From assembly GCA_026874595.1 (NCBI GenBank), contig CM049313.1, forward strand, positions 37,082,159 to 37,146,158: a DNA stretch of 64,000 nt. Reading direction: 5' to 3'. Of the stretch, positions 24,581 through 37,439 are shown piece after piece (within the stretch, counting starts at the first letter, position 1; each line of letters starts with the position of its first letter). Below the pieces are notes generated by a model. That model searched no databases and had not been told where the DNA came from. It worked only from the letters and a program-made list of their open reading frames with translations. Origin of the DNA: Sipunculus nudus (lineage: Eukaryota > Annelida > Sipuncula > Golfingiida > Sipunculidae). Both the position numbers and the translations under genes were made by a program.

Positions 24581-25135
24581 TACCTTTGACCTTCTGACAT
24601 CAAAGTTGACAGTGAAGACTGAATCCAATCATGACTGGTCTGTATAGGTTGTACTAGAGAAGAATAAGATCAAAGCCACAAGTTTTCAAACTCCTCTGTG
24701 AACTTGGTTGAAACATTTTGTCCATCATATTTGATGACAAAATAAAAGTCATTACATTATAATCCTAAAGATTGTGATTTGACCTTGTTGACCAAGGTCA
24801 AGTTCACCAATTTTACCTTGTCAAAGAGCATTATAGAAACAGTATGTGAGTCAAATTTGAGGGGCAAAAAAATGCAGTATTTCAAAAATTATAGCAGTTA
24901 TAATAAGCATATATTTCTGCAGATTCTACCATAAGCATCCGGGTCAAGGTGACCAGTTTTTCAACTCTTTCAAGAACATGGTGGAAACAACTTGGGTGTT
25001 AAATTTGAGGAAAAAAATAAAACATGCAGTGCTTCAAAATTTATAGGGGTCATAATAATCCTACAGACATTGAGCATCAGGGTCAACTAGCTTTAGCAAT
25101 TCTCATGTAAAATGAGTAAATATATTTCCTGAGTT
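24581..25135 (+). repeat. Family D degenerate tandem repeat, about four units
   Basis: Units of roughly 130-170 bp share TTGACCTTG...AAGGTCA, then ACCAGTTTT-CAA, GAACATGGTGGAAACAA, then TCAAATTTGAGG-AAAAA and GCAGTACTTCAAAA. They lie at about 24,590, 24,780, 24,940 and 25,080. The same family occurs at 27,530-28,390 and about 46,060-46,270. It is non-coding. Confidence 0.65.
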
Positions 25136-25439
25136 TGACAAAATGCATTATTTTTGGGCACATAACTTTAAGAAATTACAGAATACTGACCTAATTTCTT
25201 GCATGTTCATAGAAAATATATAAAGAAATAGTTATATTAAATATGATCAATAACAGATCAGTGGTTTCCATATTATGCTGTCTTGAAGTGTAACAATGGG
25301 TTTTTATATGGAAATTGAGGTTTTTTCCTTAATATGTCAAAGGAATAAATTTGTAGTGACGCAAGTTTTGGTATGGTCAGAGATTTTGGGGACATCTAAC
25401 TGTTGCCAAACTTTGGATTTGTAGGTCCAACGGTTTCAA

Positions 25440-25740
25440 AATGTGCCAGTTTAATGGATGGAAGAACGGCTAGATGGACAACCAACAGACAGAGGACCAT
25501 CGCTATAGCTCAGTTGAATCAGTAATTAGTCAGCTGAGCTAAAATACAGATGGCACCATCAGTCTTCAGGAACTGATAAAGCTAGTCATGATTAATAAAC
25601 CACAGCTGAGAAACTGAAACGACAGCTGTCATTTTTTAGGGTCTCAAAAATTGAAAAAAAAAATGGTAAAAATCATTAAAATATGTGGCAGCACCAGTCT
25701 GTAACAGCTGATGAAACTGTCTATGGTCAATAAGCTAGTT
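25440..25740 (+). mobile_element. Element end with AGCTCA/TGAGCT hairpin, joined to a family A fragment
   Basis: TAGCTCAGTTGA (25,506-25,517) pairs with TCAGCTGAGCTA (25,530-25,541) in 11 of 12 positions plus one G-T, around a 12-nt loop. The hairpin is preceded by the ATGGATGGAAGAACGGCTAG-ATGG...CAGACAGAGGACC run that commonly precedes such ends in bivalve repeats. From about 25,545 family A landmarks follow (GGCACCATCAGTCTTCAGG, GGGTCTCAAAAATTG, CACCAGTCTGTAACAG). Confidence 0.6.
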
Positions 25741-27529
25741 CCAGAGATAAAAGTTAGCATTTAACACCATATCTGCAAAAAAAATGTGATCAGCAAATAA
25801 AGCTGACAGTTCTGTAGAAAATTCATTTTCAAAATAATTCCATTCAATCAAATGTTTATGAATTCCCCTTGCTCTTATACAGGGAATCCTTTCACAGCAC
25901 ACACACAAACATGTGAAATAAAAAGAATATTGCAATAAGCAAAAGTACTGTGGAAACATTAGTTTGAAAACAGGATCATTCACCAACCAGGCATGTTAAA
26001 CTTAAATATACAAGAAATATAGCGTTTTCTCTTTAATTTATTATTGTATCATTTAAAATCTATTTGATGACTTTTACATAAGTACAAACATGCACCGGGT
26101 TTAATCAGTAGTGCTAAACATATACATAGACAGCCACCTGGTAGCTGAACTGTACTTCACAAATCAAGATTTTTCAAGCTTCCAGCCGGTGTCTCTTCTG
26201 TGTTTCTTCATTCATGTTTCTTCTCTTTGTTTTGGCCTCTGGTCATGCCGTCTTGTTATGGTAAACAGACACACGTACACTGTGTTTACTCACACACAGA
26301 ACCATAGCAACATTTAAACAAGAGCACCACAAGGGTCTTGTGACCCCTGACCTCATAAAATATGCATGGATTTTGCTGGGAATAAAACTTGGGCAAGATT
26401 TTATATTGGTTAATATTTTTGAAAAGTTTCAATAAAATCCATCATATTCCTGATAAGTTATCATGGCGACACCACAAAGTGGCTTGGTCAGACCTCTTTA
26501 TATATGCATGTGTTATGCTAATGATCATACTGGGGCAAGATACTCTTTTTGATAAGAAGTCATGGTGAACTACGTGAAAATTTGTCAAATCCACTGTGAC
26601 ATAAAAGTTAACAGACAGACAGTGGACAGACAGACTTACACATTTTCTTAATATACACAAGTTGTAAAGTACCAAGTATGTAGATAAGCTGGTCATGACT
26701 AGCAGGTATTGTGGTATTTATCATCGAAATTAAGAAATATTTCTTTACTGGAAACAAACAAAAATCAAGTCCACAGTATATGTAGCACTCCATACAAATA
26801 CTTTCAACTTAATAAATCTTATTCCTTGCAGACATTACTGGCTATTTTATGGACTCAGGTTGTTTCCCTTTTCAGCAACTCATCAGTCAATTCAAACAAA
26901 ACATTACCTTGCCAGTATAAACTAAACTATAGAAGGTATATGCCCTCTTCGATCAAAAACAGTCTCAAAACTGAATATTGATAATAACTTTCATGTTATA
27001 AAAAGGGAGATGAATAAATTTGTAGGTAGTCTTTCAAACCAACAACTATTAAATCGATAGCTTTCTACAGTGTGGTTTATTTTTTCACTGGCCAATCTAA
27101 TAATAAACTGTGTTTTATACTGTGTACCACAACATAGCCAATTATGTCCAATGCTATGACAGATATTCAAGTTTGTAATAAAATCAGATTGAAGTAACCC
27201 TAAAGTATACAGGGAATTCCTTATAATTGATATGATCATCTGACTGCAGCAAAATTCTTAGAAAAATCATGTGACACACTGTATTACAAATCAATAACAC
27301 AGTTCTAGCTTAAAGCAATGTCTGGTAATGATGAGAAAAGGCATTATTTCAGTTCTTCATTATTAAAAAATTCTTTACATTTTTTATGTATTTATTTGTG
27401 AGGTTTTATTGTAGAAAGGCCACTAGTATAATCAACTAGAATGGCTTTGTTTTTGCATTTGCAAAACAGTTATGTTTCTTCCCCTATGGATTCCATCCCC
27501 AAAGGTGAGGGATGAAAGCATTATCTTAA
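25741..27529. other. AT-rich stretch without a recognised gene
   Basis: About 1.8 kb. Several short frames on both strands (60-90 codons, between 25,735 and 27,239) overlap each other and show no recognisable domain. No array or element boundary was found. Confidence 0.4.
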
Positions 27530-28392
27530 AAGATATAAGAAATCCAGAAAACCCTTGTAGGTCAAAGTCACCCATTTTAAAACTCCTCCAAGAACTTGGT
27601 GGAAAAACTTGTGTGTGAGGGACAAATATGCAATACTTCAATACTTATTGTATCATTCACAAGGTAGCCTAGAGATGAGGAAGTATAATTCTGCTCATCT
27701 GGCTTTGAAGATCCATGTTAAAGTCACAGTTTTCTAACTCCTCTTAAAACTTGGTTTGAACATTTTGTAAATCAATTTTGAGGAGAAATTATGCAATACT
27801 TTGTTTGAGGTTTTCAAAATTTTGGCTGATTTGAGCTTGTAGATCAAGGGCAAGGTCACCAGTTTTTGGCTGTGTCTGAAAGCTAAGTGGAAACAATGTG
27901 TATGTAAAATTTAAGGTAAAAACCTACAGTACTTGAACAGTTACTGGAGGCACAACAATTGAAGATTTTAGCAGATTTGACCTTGAAGATAAGGGTAAAA
28001 GTACACAGTTTTCAATCTTGTCTAAGAATTAGGTGGAATCAATTTGTGTATCAAATTTGAGGAAAAAAGTCTGTAGTACTTCAAAACTTAAAGGGATCAC
28101 AATAATCATAGATTTCCATAGATTTGTCCTTGATATTCCAGGTTAAGGTTACCAGCTTTTAATCTAGTCCCAGAACATGGTGGAAGCAATCTCTGTGTCA
28201 AATTAGAGAGACAAATACACAAGACTTTAACATTATCACATTCACCAGACTCCTACAGGTTATGCAGTATATTTGAGCTGATTTGAAATTAAAGGTCCGG
28301 ACAAGTTTTCAAACTTGACAAAGATGTTGGTGAAAATTTTGCTTTGAATTTCAGGAAAAAATATGCAGCCCTTTGAAAGTTATCACATTAAC
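27530..28392 (+). repeat. Family D degenerate tandem repeat, about six units
   Basis: Units of about 130-145 bp repeat the sequence GTCAAAGTCACC-ATTTT, AACTCCTC-CAAGAACTTGGTGG, then TCAAATTTGAGG and GCAATACTT. They are recognisable at about 27,560, 27,715, 27,850, 27,990, 28,130 and 28,290. Family A begins directly at the right edge (28,394). Confidence 0.65.
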
Positions 28393-28393
28393 A

Positions 28394-29870
28394 ACAAGTG
28401 ACCCATGGGTCATGACGCTCAGCTGACTGGGAAGAGATTTGCAAAAGGAAATTTTATCATCTGAATGGTAGTATATAACCATTCAACTGAAGCATCAAAC
28501 AGATTAACCAACAGGCTGAGATTGTGTCTGTATTAATATATCTCATAAATAGAGAAAAAATGAGTAAACTCATAACTGGCTCCACCAGTCTGCAGAAACT
28601 AATACAAACACTTAATGGTCAATATCCATGCAAAGAAGCATGGTGGTTTCTGGATTAGTTGTTCAGATACTTCAGCTTTTGTATCAAATTTTCCATTATT
28701 CTGAGGGATATAGCTTGAAGGATATGGGTAACAGAGACCTAATTTAAGGTTTTCACTGATACTTTTCATGGGCCTCCTTGCATGACAAGAATGAAGATTC
28801 TAGGTCCAGTTGTTACAATTTGTACCCTGTTGACAGATAACCACATCTTTAAAGGTCTCAAAAATAGAGAAAATAATTCGTAAAAATTTGAAAAAAATAG
28901 AGGTGGTACATCCAGTCTGCTAAAACTGATGGAACATGTCATGATCAATATGTATGCCAAAAATCATGAGCATCAGTGTTCTAGTTATTGAGATACTGGA
29001 GATTTTGTATCAAATTTTTCATTATTCTGGGGGGTAATTTGGAGCAATACACCTTAATGGATATGGGTAACAGAGACCTAATTTCAGGTGTCCATGGGGA
29101 TTTTTCATGGGTCTCCCTGTGTGTAAAGAATGAAGATTCTAGGTCCAGTTGTTATGATTTGTGCCATGTTAACAGATGTTCATATCTTTAAAGGTCTCAA
29201 AAATAGAGAAAAAATTTGAAAAAAAGCCCGAACAAATAGAGGTGGCGCACCCAGGCTGCGGAAACGAATGAAACACTTAATGGTCAATATCCATGCAAAG
29301 AAGCATGGTGGTCTCTGGATTAGTTGTTCAGATATTTCAGCTTTTGTATCAAATTTTCCATTATTCTGAGCTGCACTTTGGAGTGCCACAGCTCAAAGGA
29401 TATGGGTAACAGAAACCTAATTTCAGGTTTCCATGGAGACTTTTCATGGGTCATCCTGTGTGTCAAGGATGAAGATTCTAGGTCCGGTTGTTACAATTTG
29501 AACCCTGTTGACAGATAACTACATTCTTAAAGGTCTCAAAAATAGAGAAAAAAAATTGGAAAAATTTGAAAAATACAGGTGGCGCCACCAGTCTGCAGAA
29601 ACTGATGAAACATCTCATGATCAATATGTATGCCAAAAATCATGACCATCAGTGATGTAGTTAATGAGATATTGAAGTTTTTGTATGAAATTTTTCACTA
29701 TTCTGGAGAGTATTTTGGGGCCCAATAGCTCGAAGAATATGGGTAACAGAGACCTAAATTCTGGTTTCTATGGAGACTTTTCATAGGTCTCTCTGAATGT
29801 CAAGAATGAAGATTCTAGGTCCAGTCTTTACGATTTGTGCCCTGTTAACAGATGTATAAATCCTTGTTAT
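28394..29870 (+). mobile_element. Family A element: leader plus about four tandem monomers
   Basis: The leader ACAAGTGACCCATGGGTCAT starts at 28,394 and about 160 bp of it are almost identical to 63,827-63,985. Monomer landmarks (G(C/A)TTTTGTAT) lie at 28,675, 29,001, 29,340 and 29,677, spacings 326, 339 and 337 bp. Two plus-strand frames within it (28,988-29,191 and 29,324-29,518) encode clearly related peptides because they sit at the same place in successive monomers; they are not separate genes. The right end, near GCCCTGTTAACAGATG (29,839-29,854), runs straight into a 54-bp array. Confidence 0.8.
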
Positions 29871-29879
29871 TGTAGGAAC

Positions 29880-30290
29880 ATGATGTCACTTAACAGAATG
29901 ATGTGCAGATGGTACTGTCATGTAGGAAGAAGGTTCCATTTGAAGGAACAATGTTGAGCATATGGTACTGTCATGTAGGAAAAAAGGTTCCACGTGAAGG
30001 AACAGAATGATAAGCAGATGATACTTTCATGTAGGAAAAAGGTTCCATGTGAAGGAACAATGTTGAACATATGGTACTGTCATGTAGGAAAAAGGTTCCA
30101 AATGTCGGGACAGAAAGATGTGCAGATTGTACTTTCAAGTAGGAAGAAGGTTCCTTTTGAAGGGACAGAATGATAGAGCAGATGGTGCTGTCATGTAGGA
30201 AGAAGGTTCAATGTGAAGGTCCTGCTGAATGAACAGAATGATGTGAAGATTGTGCTGTCATGTAGTACTGTCATGTTACCTTCATTGTGG
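29880..30290. repeat. About 54-bp tandem repeat, seven degenerate copies
   Basis: The word (G/T)TCATGTAGGAA lies at 29,917, 29,970, 30,026, 30,079, 30,134, 30,190 and 30,257, spacings of 53-56 bp and then 67. Most units contain GTTCC, seven bases, GGAAC, a 5-bp stem with a 7-nt loop. The array is interposed between family A and the large 37-bp satellite. Confidence 0.85.
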
Positions 30291-33000
30291 GAGCAGGATT
30301 GTAAATGATAGTACTGTTGTTTCAGGAGGAAGATGCCAAGTGAAAATTGACTGTTATATGCATGTGGTACTTGCTTTTTAGAATAAACAGGATCACTGTC
30401 AGGGTTTGAATTGGTTAAGATGGCTGTACTTCTACAGTCCTGTTGAATTGGTTAAGATGGCTGTACTTCTACAGTCCTGTTGAATTGGTTAAGATGGCTG
30501 TACTTCTACAGTCCTGTTGAATTGGTTAAGATGGCTGTACTTCTACAGTCCTGTTGAATTGGTTAAGATGGCTGTACTTCTACAGTTCTGTTTAATTGGT
30601 TAAGATGGCTGTACTTCTACAGTCCTGTTGAATTGGTTAAGATGGCTGTACTTCTACAGTCCTGTTGAATTGGTTAAGATGGCTGTACTTCTACAGTCCT
30701 GTTGAATTGGTTAAGATGGCTGTACTTCTACAGTCCTGTTGAATTGGTTAAGATGGCTGTACTTCTACAGTCCTGTTGAATTGGTTAAGATGGCTGTACT
30801 TCTACAGTCCTGTTGAATTGGTTAAGATGGCTGTACTTCTACAGTCCTGTTGAATTGGTTAAGATGGCTGTACTTCTACAGTCCTGTTGAATTGGTTAAG
30901 ATGGCTGTACTTCTACAGTCCTGTTGAATTGGTTAAGATGGCTGTTCTTCTACAGTCCTGTTGAATTGGTTAAGATGGCTGTACTTCTACAGTTCTGTTT
31001 AATTGGTTAAGATGGCTGTACTTCTACAGTCCTGTTGAATTGGTTAAGATGGCTGTACTTCTACAGTCCTGTTGAATTGGTTAAGATGGCTGTACTTCTA
31101 CAGTCCTGTTGAATTGGTTAAGATGGCTGTTCTTCTACAGTCCTGTTGAATTGGTTAAGATGGCTGTTCTTCTACAGTTCTGTTGAATTGGTTAAGATGG
31201 CTGTACTTCTACAGTCTTGTTGAATTGGTTAAGATGGCTGTACTTCTACAGTCCTGTTGAATTGGTTAAGATGGCTGTACTTCTACAGTCCTGTTTAATT
31301 GGTTAAGATGGCTGTACTTCTACAGTCCTGTTTAATTGGTTAAGATGGCTGTACTTCTACAGTCCTGTTGAATTGGTTAAGATGGCTGTACTTCTATAGT
31401 CCTGTTGAATTGGTTAAGATGGCTGTACTTCTATAGTTCTGTTGAATTGGTTAAGATGGCTGTACTTCTATAGTTCTGTTGAATTGGTTAAGATGGCTGT
31501 ACTTCTATAGTTCTGTTGAATTGGTTAAGATGGCTGTACTTCTATAGTTCTGTTGAATTGGTTAAGATGGCTGTACTTCTATAGTTCTGTTGAATTGGTT
31601 AAGATGGCTGTACTTCTATAGTTCTGTTGAATTGGTTAAGATGGCTGTACTTCTTCAGTCCTGTTGAACTGGTTAAGATGGCTGTACTTCTATAGTTCTG
31701 TTGAATTGGTTAAGATGGCTGTACTTCTATAGTTCTGTTGAATTGGTTAAGATGGCTGTACTTCTTCAGTCCTGTTGAACTGGTTAAGATGGCTGTACTT
31801 CTATAGTTCTGTTGAATTGGTTAAGATGGCTGTACTTCAATAGTTCTGTTGAATTGGTTAAGATGGCTGTTCTTCTACAGTCCTGTTGAAGTGGTTAAGA
31901 TGGCTGTACTTCAATAGTTCTGTTGAATTGGTTAAGATGGCTGTTCTTCTACAGTCCTGTTGAAGTGGTTAAGATGGCTGTACTTCTACAGTCCTGTTGA
32001 ATTGGTTAAGATGGCTGTACTTCTACAGTCCTGTTGAAGTGGTTAAGATGGCTGTACTTCTACAGTCCTGTTGAATTGGTTAAGATGGCTGTACTTCTAC
32101 AGTCCTGTTGAATTGGTTAAGATGGCTGTACTTCTACAGTCCTGTTGAATTGGTTAAGATGGCTGTACTTCTACAGTTCTGTTGAAGTGGTTAAGATGGC
32201 TGTACTTCTACAGTCCTGTTGAAGTGGTTAAGATGGCTGTACTTCTACAGTCCTGTTGAATTGGTTAAGATGGCTGTACTTCTACAGTCCTGTTGAATTG
32301 GTTAAGATGGCTGTACTTCTATAGTCCTGTTGAATTGGTTAAGATGGCTGTACTTCTACAGTCCTGTTGAATTGGTTAAGATGGCTGTACTTCTACAGTC
32401 CTGTTGAATTGGTTAAGATGGCTGTACTTCTACAGTCCTGTTGAATTGGTTAAGATGGCTGTACTTCTACAGTCCTGTTGAATTGGTTAAGATGGCTGTA
32501 CTTCTACAGTCCTGTTGAATTGGTTAAGATGGCTGTACTTCTACAGTCCTGTTGAAGTGGTTAAGATGGCTGTACTTCTACAGTCCTGTTGAATTGGTTA
32601 AGATGGCTGTACTTCTACAGTCCTGTTGAATTGGTTAAGATGGCTGTACTTCTTCAGTCCTGTTGAAGTGGTTAAGATGGCTGTACTTCTACAGTCCTGT
32701 TGAAGTGGTTAAGATGGCTGTACTTCTACAGTCCTGTTGAATTGGTTAAGATGGCTGTACTTCTACAGTCCTGTTGAATTGGTTAAGATGGCTGTACTTC
32801 TACAGTCCTGTTGAATTGGTTAAGATGGCTGTACTTCTACAGTCCTGTTGAATTGGTTAAGATGGCTGTACTTCTACAGTCCTGTTTAATTGGTTAAGAT
32901 GGCTGTACTTCTACAGTCCTGTTGAATTGGTTAAGATGGCTGTACTTCTACAGTCCTGTTGAATTGGTTAAGATGGCTGTACTTCTACAGTCCTGTTGAA

Positions 33001-33370
33001 TTGGTTTAGATGGCTGTTCTTCTACAGTCCTGTCTAATTGGTTTAAGTGCCTGTACTTCTACAGTCCTGTTTAATTGGTTCAGATGGCTGTACTTCTACA
33101 GTTCAGTTTAGCTGGTTTAGATGGCTGTACTTTTACAGTCCTTTTTAATTGGTTTAGATGGTTGTACTTCAACAGTTTTTTTTAACTGGTTTACATGGCT
33201 GTACTTTTAGAGTTCTGTTTAATTGGTTTAGATAGGTGTACTTCTATAGTTCTCTTTAATTGGTTTAGATAGGTGTACTTCTATAGTTCTGTTTAATTGG
33301 TTTAGATGGCTGCACTTCTATAGCTCTGTTAATTGGTTTTGATGGTTCTACTTCTACAGTTCTGTTGAAG
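33001..33370. repeat. Diverged ten-monomer block inside the 37-bp satellite, copy 1
   Basis: Ten consecutive units differ strongly from consensus, with private words GTCTAATTGG, TTTAAGTGCCTG, TTCAGTTTAGCTGG and TAGATAGGTGTAC. One 36-bp unit (AGCTCTGTTAATTGG) has lost one T. Copies 2 (37,070-37,439) and 3 (39,289-39,658) carry the same private words in the same order. This copy has CCTTTTTAATTGG where the other two have CCTGTTTAATTGG. Confidence 0.95.
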
Positions 33371-36300
33371 TGGTTAAGATGGCTGTACTTCTACAGTCCT
33401 GTTGAATTGGTTAAGATGGCTGTACTTCTACAGTCCTGTTGAATTGGTTAAGATGGCTGTACTTCTACAGTCCTGTTGAATTGGTTAAGATGGCTGTACT
33501 TCTACAGTCCTGTTGAATTGGTTAAGATGGCTGTACTTCTACAGTCCTGTTGAATTGGTTAAGATGGCTGTACTTCTACAGTCCTGTTGAATTGGTTAAG
33601 ATGGCTGTACTTCTACAGTCCTGTTGAATTGGTTAAGATGGCTGTTCTTCTACAGTCCTGTTGAATTGGTTAAGATGGCTGTACTTCTACAGTTCTGTTT
33701 AATTGGTTAAGATGGCTGTACTTCTACAGTCCTGTTGAATTGGTTAAGATGGCTGTTCTTCTACAGTCCTGTTGAATTGGTTAAGATGGCTGTACTTCTA
33801 CAGTCTTGTTGAATTGGTTAAGATGGCTGTACTTCTACAGTCCTGTTGAATTGGTTAAGATGGCTGTACTTCTACAGTCCTGTTTAATTGGTTAAGATGG
33901 CTGTACTTCTATAGTTCTGTTTTATTGGTTAAGATGGCTGTACTTCTACAGTCCTGTTGAATTGGTTAAGATGGCTGTACTTCTACAGTCCTGTTGAATT
34001 GGTTAAGATGGCTGTACTTCTATAGTTCTGTTGAATTGGTTAAGATGGCTGTACTTCTACAGTCCTGTTGAATTGGTTAAGATGGCTGTACTTCTATAGT
34101 TCTGTTGAATTGGTTAAGATGGCTGTACTTCTACAGTCCTGTTGAATTGGTTAAGATGGCTGTACTTCTACAGTCCTGTTGAATTGGTTAAGATGGCTGT
34201 ACTTCTATAGTTCTGTTGAATTGGTTAAGATGGCTGTACTTCTACAGTCCTGTTGAATTGGTTAAGATGGCTGTACTTCTACAGTCCTGTTGAATTGGTT
34301 AAGATGGCTGTACTTCTACAGTCATGTTGAATTGGTTAAGATGGCTGTACTTCTATAGTTCTGTTGAATTGGTTAAGATGGCTGTACTTCTACAGTCCTG
34401 TTGAATTGGTTAAGATGGCTGTACTTCTAGAGTCCTGTTGAATTGGTTAAGATGGCTGTACTTCTACAGTCCTGTTGAATTGGTTAAGATGGCTGTACTT
34501 CTACAGTCCTGTTGAATTGGTTAAGATGGCTGTACTTCTACAGTCCTGTTGAATTGGTTAAGATGGCTGTACTTCTACAGTCCTGTTGAATTGGTTAAGA
34601 TGGCTGTACTTCTATAGTTCTGTTGAATTGGTTAAGATGGCTGTACTTCTACAGTCCTGTTGAATTGGTTAAGATGGCTGTACTTCTACAGTCCTGTTGA
34701 ATTGGTTAAGATGGCTGTACTTCTACAGTCCTGTTGAATTGGTTAAGATGGCTGTACTTCTACAGTCCTGTTGAATTGGTTAAGATGGCTGTACTTCTAC
34801 AGTCCTGTTGAAGTGGTTAAGATGGCTGTACTTCTACAGTTCTGTTGAAGTGGTTAAGATGGCTGTACTTCTACAGTTCTGTTGAATTGGTTAAGATGGC
34901 TGTACTTCTACAGTCCTGTTGAATTGGTTAAGATGGCTGTACTTCTATAGTTCTGTTGAATTGGTTAAGATGGCTGTACTTCTACAGTTCTGTTGAATTG
35001 GTTAAGATGGCTGTACTTCTACAGTCCTGTTGAATTGGTTAAGATGGCTGTACTTCTACAGTTCTGTTGAATTGGTTAAGATGGCTGTACTTCTACAGTC
35101 CTGTTGAATTGGTTAAGATGGCTGTACTTCTACAGTTCTGTTAAATTGGTTAAGATGGCTGTACTTCTACAGTCCTGTTGAATTGGTTAAGATGGCTGTA
35201 CTTCTACAGTCCTGTTGAATTGGTTAAGATGGCTGTACTTCTACAGTCCTGTTGAATTGGCTAAGATGGCTGTACTTCTACAGTCCTGTTGAATTGGTTA
35301 AGATGGCTGTACTTCTACAGTCCTGTTGAATTGGTTAAGATGGCTGTACTTCTACAGTCCTGTTGAATTGGTTAAGATGGCTGTACTTCTACAGTCCTGT
35401 TGAATTGGTTAAGATGGCTGTACTTCTACAGTCCTGTTGAATTGGTTAAGATGGCTGTACTTCTACAGTCCTGTTGAATTGGTTAAGATGGCTGTACTTC
35501 TACAGTCCTGTTGAATTGGTTAAGATGGCTGTACTTCTACAGTCCTGTTGAATTGGTTAAGATGGCTGTACTTCTACAGTCCTGTTGAATTGGTTAAGAT
35601 GGCTGTACTTCTACAGTCCTGTTGAATTGGTTAAGATGGCTGTACTTCTATAGTCCTGTTGAATTGGTTAAGATGGCTGTACTTCTATAGTTCTGTTGAA
35701 TTGGTTAAGATGGCTGTACTTCTATAGTTCTGTTGAATTGGTTAAGATGGCTGTACTTCTATAGTTCTGTTGAATTGGTTAAGATGGCTGTACTTCTATA
35801 GTTCTGTTGAATTGGTTAAGATGGCTGTACTTCTATAGTTCTGTTGAATTGGTTAAGATGGCTGTACTTCTATAGTTCTGTTGAATTGGTTAAGATGGCT
35901 GTACTTCTATAGTTCTGTTGAATTGGTTAAGATGGCTGTACTTCTTCAGTCCTGTTGAACTGGTTAAGATGGCTGTACTTCTATAGTTCTGTTGAATTGG
36001 TTAAGATGGCTGTACTTCTATAGTTCTGTTGAATTGGTTAAGATGGCTGTTCTTCTACAGTCCTGTTGAAGTGGTTAAGATGGCTGTACTTCTACAGTCC
36101 TTTTGAATTGGTTAAGATGGCTGTACTTCTACAGTCCTGTTGAAGTGGTTAAGATGGCTGTACTTCTACAGTCCTGTTGAATTGGTTAAGATGGCTGTAC
36201 TTCTACAGTCCTGTTGAATTGGTTAAGATGGCTGTACTTCTACAGTCCTGTTGAATTGGTTAAGATGGCTGTACTTCTACAGTCCTGTTGAAGTGGTTAA

Positions 36301-37069
36301 GATGGCTGTACTTCTACAGTCCTGTTGAAGTGGTTAAGATGGCTGTACTTCTACAGTCCTGTTGAATTGGTTAAGATGGCTGTACTTCTACAGTCCTGTT
36401 GAATTGGTTAAGATGGCTGTACTTCTACAGTCCTGTTGAATTGGTTAAGATGGCTGTACTTCTACAGTCCTGTTGAATTGGTTAAGATGGCTGTACTTCT
36501 ACAGTCCTGTTGAATTGGTTAAGATGGCTGTACTTCTACAGTCCTGTTGAATTGGTTAAGATGGCTGTACTTCTACAGTCCTGTTGAATTGGTTAAGATG
36601 GCTGTACTTCTACAGTCCTGTTGAAGTGGTTAAGATGGCTGTACTTCTACAGTCCTGTTGAATTGGTTAAGATGGCTGTACTTCTACAGTCCTGTTGAAT
36701 TGGTTAAGATGGCTGTACTTCTTCAGTCCTGTTGAAGTGGTTAAGATGGCTGTACTTCTACAGTCCCGTTGAAGTGGTTAAGATGGCTGTACTTCTACAG
36801 TCCTGTTGAAGTGGTTAAGATGGCTGTACTTCTACAGTCCTGTTGAATTGGTTAAGATGGCTGTACTTCTACAGTCCTGTTGAATTGGTTAAGATGGCTG
36901 TACTTCTACAGTCCTGTTGAATTGGTTAAGATGGCTGTACTTCTACAGTCCTGTTTAATTGGTTAAGATGGCTGTACTTCTACAGTCCTGTTGAATTGGT
37001 TAAGATGGCTGTACTTCTACAGTCCTGTTGAATTGGTTAAGATGGCTGTACTTCTACAGTCCTGTTGAA

Positions 37070-37439
37070 TTGGTTTAGATGGCTGTTCTTCTACAGTCCT
37101 GTCTAATTGGTTTAAGTGCCTGTACTTCTACAGTCCTGTTTAATTGGTTCAGATGGCTGTACTTCTACAGTTCAGTTTAGCTGGTTTAGATGGCTGTACT
37201 TTTACAGTCCTGTTTAATTGGTTTAGATGGTTGTACTTCAACAGTTTTTTTTAACTGGTTTACATGGCTGTACTTTTAGAGTTCTGTTTAATTGGTTTAG
37301 ATAGGTGTACTTCTATAGTTCTCTTTAATTGGTTTAGATAGGTGTACTTCTATAGTTCTGTTTAATTGGTTTAGATGGCTGCACTTCTATAGCTCTGTTA
37401 ATTGGTTTTGATGGTTCTACTTCTACAGTTCTGTTGAAG
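37070..37439. repeat. Diverged ten-monomer block inside the 37-bp satellite, copy 2
   Basis: It is offset by 4,069 bp (110 x 37 - 1) from copy 1 and shows the same abrupt return to consensus (TTCTGTTGAAGTGG) at its right side. The missing base is explained by the single 36-bp unit inside each block. Confidence 0.95.
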
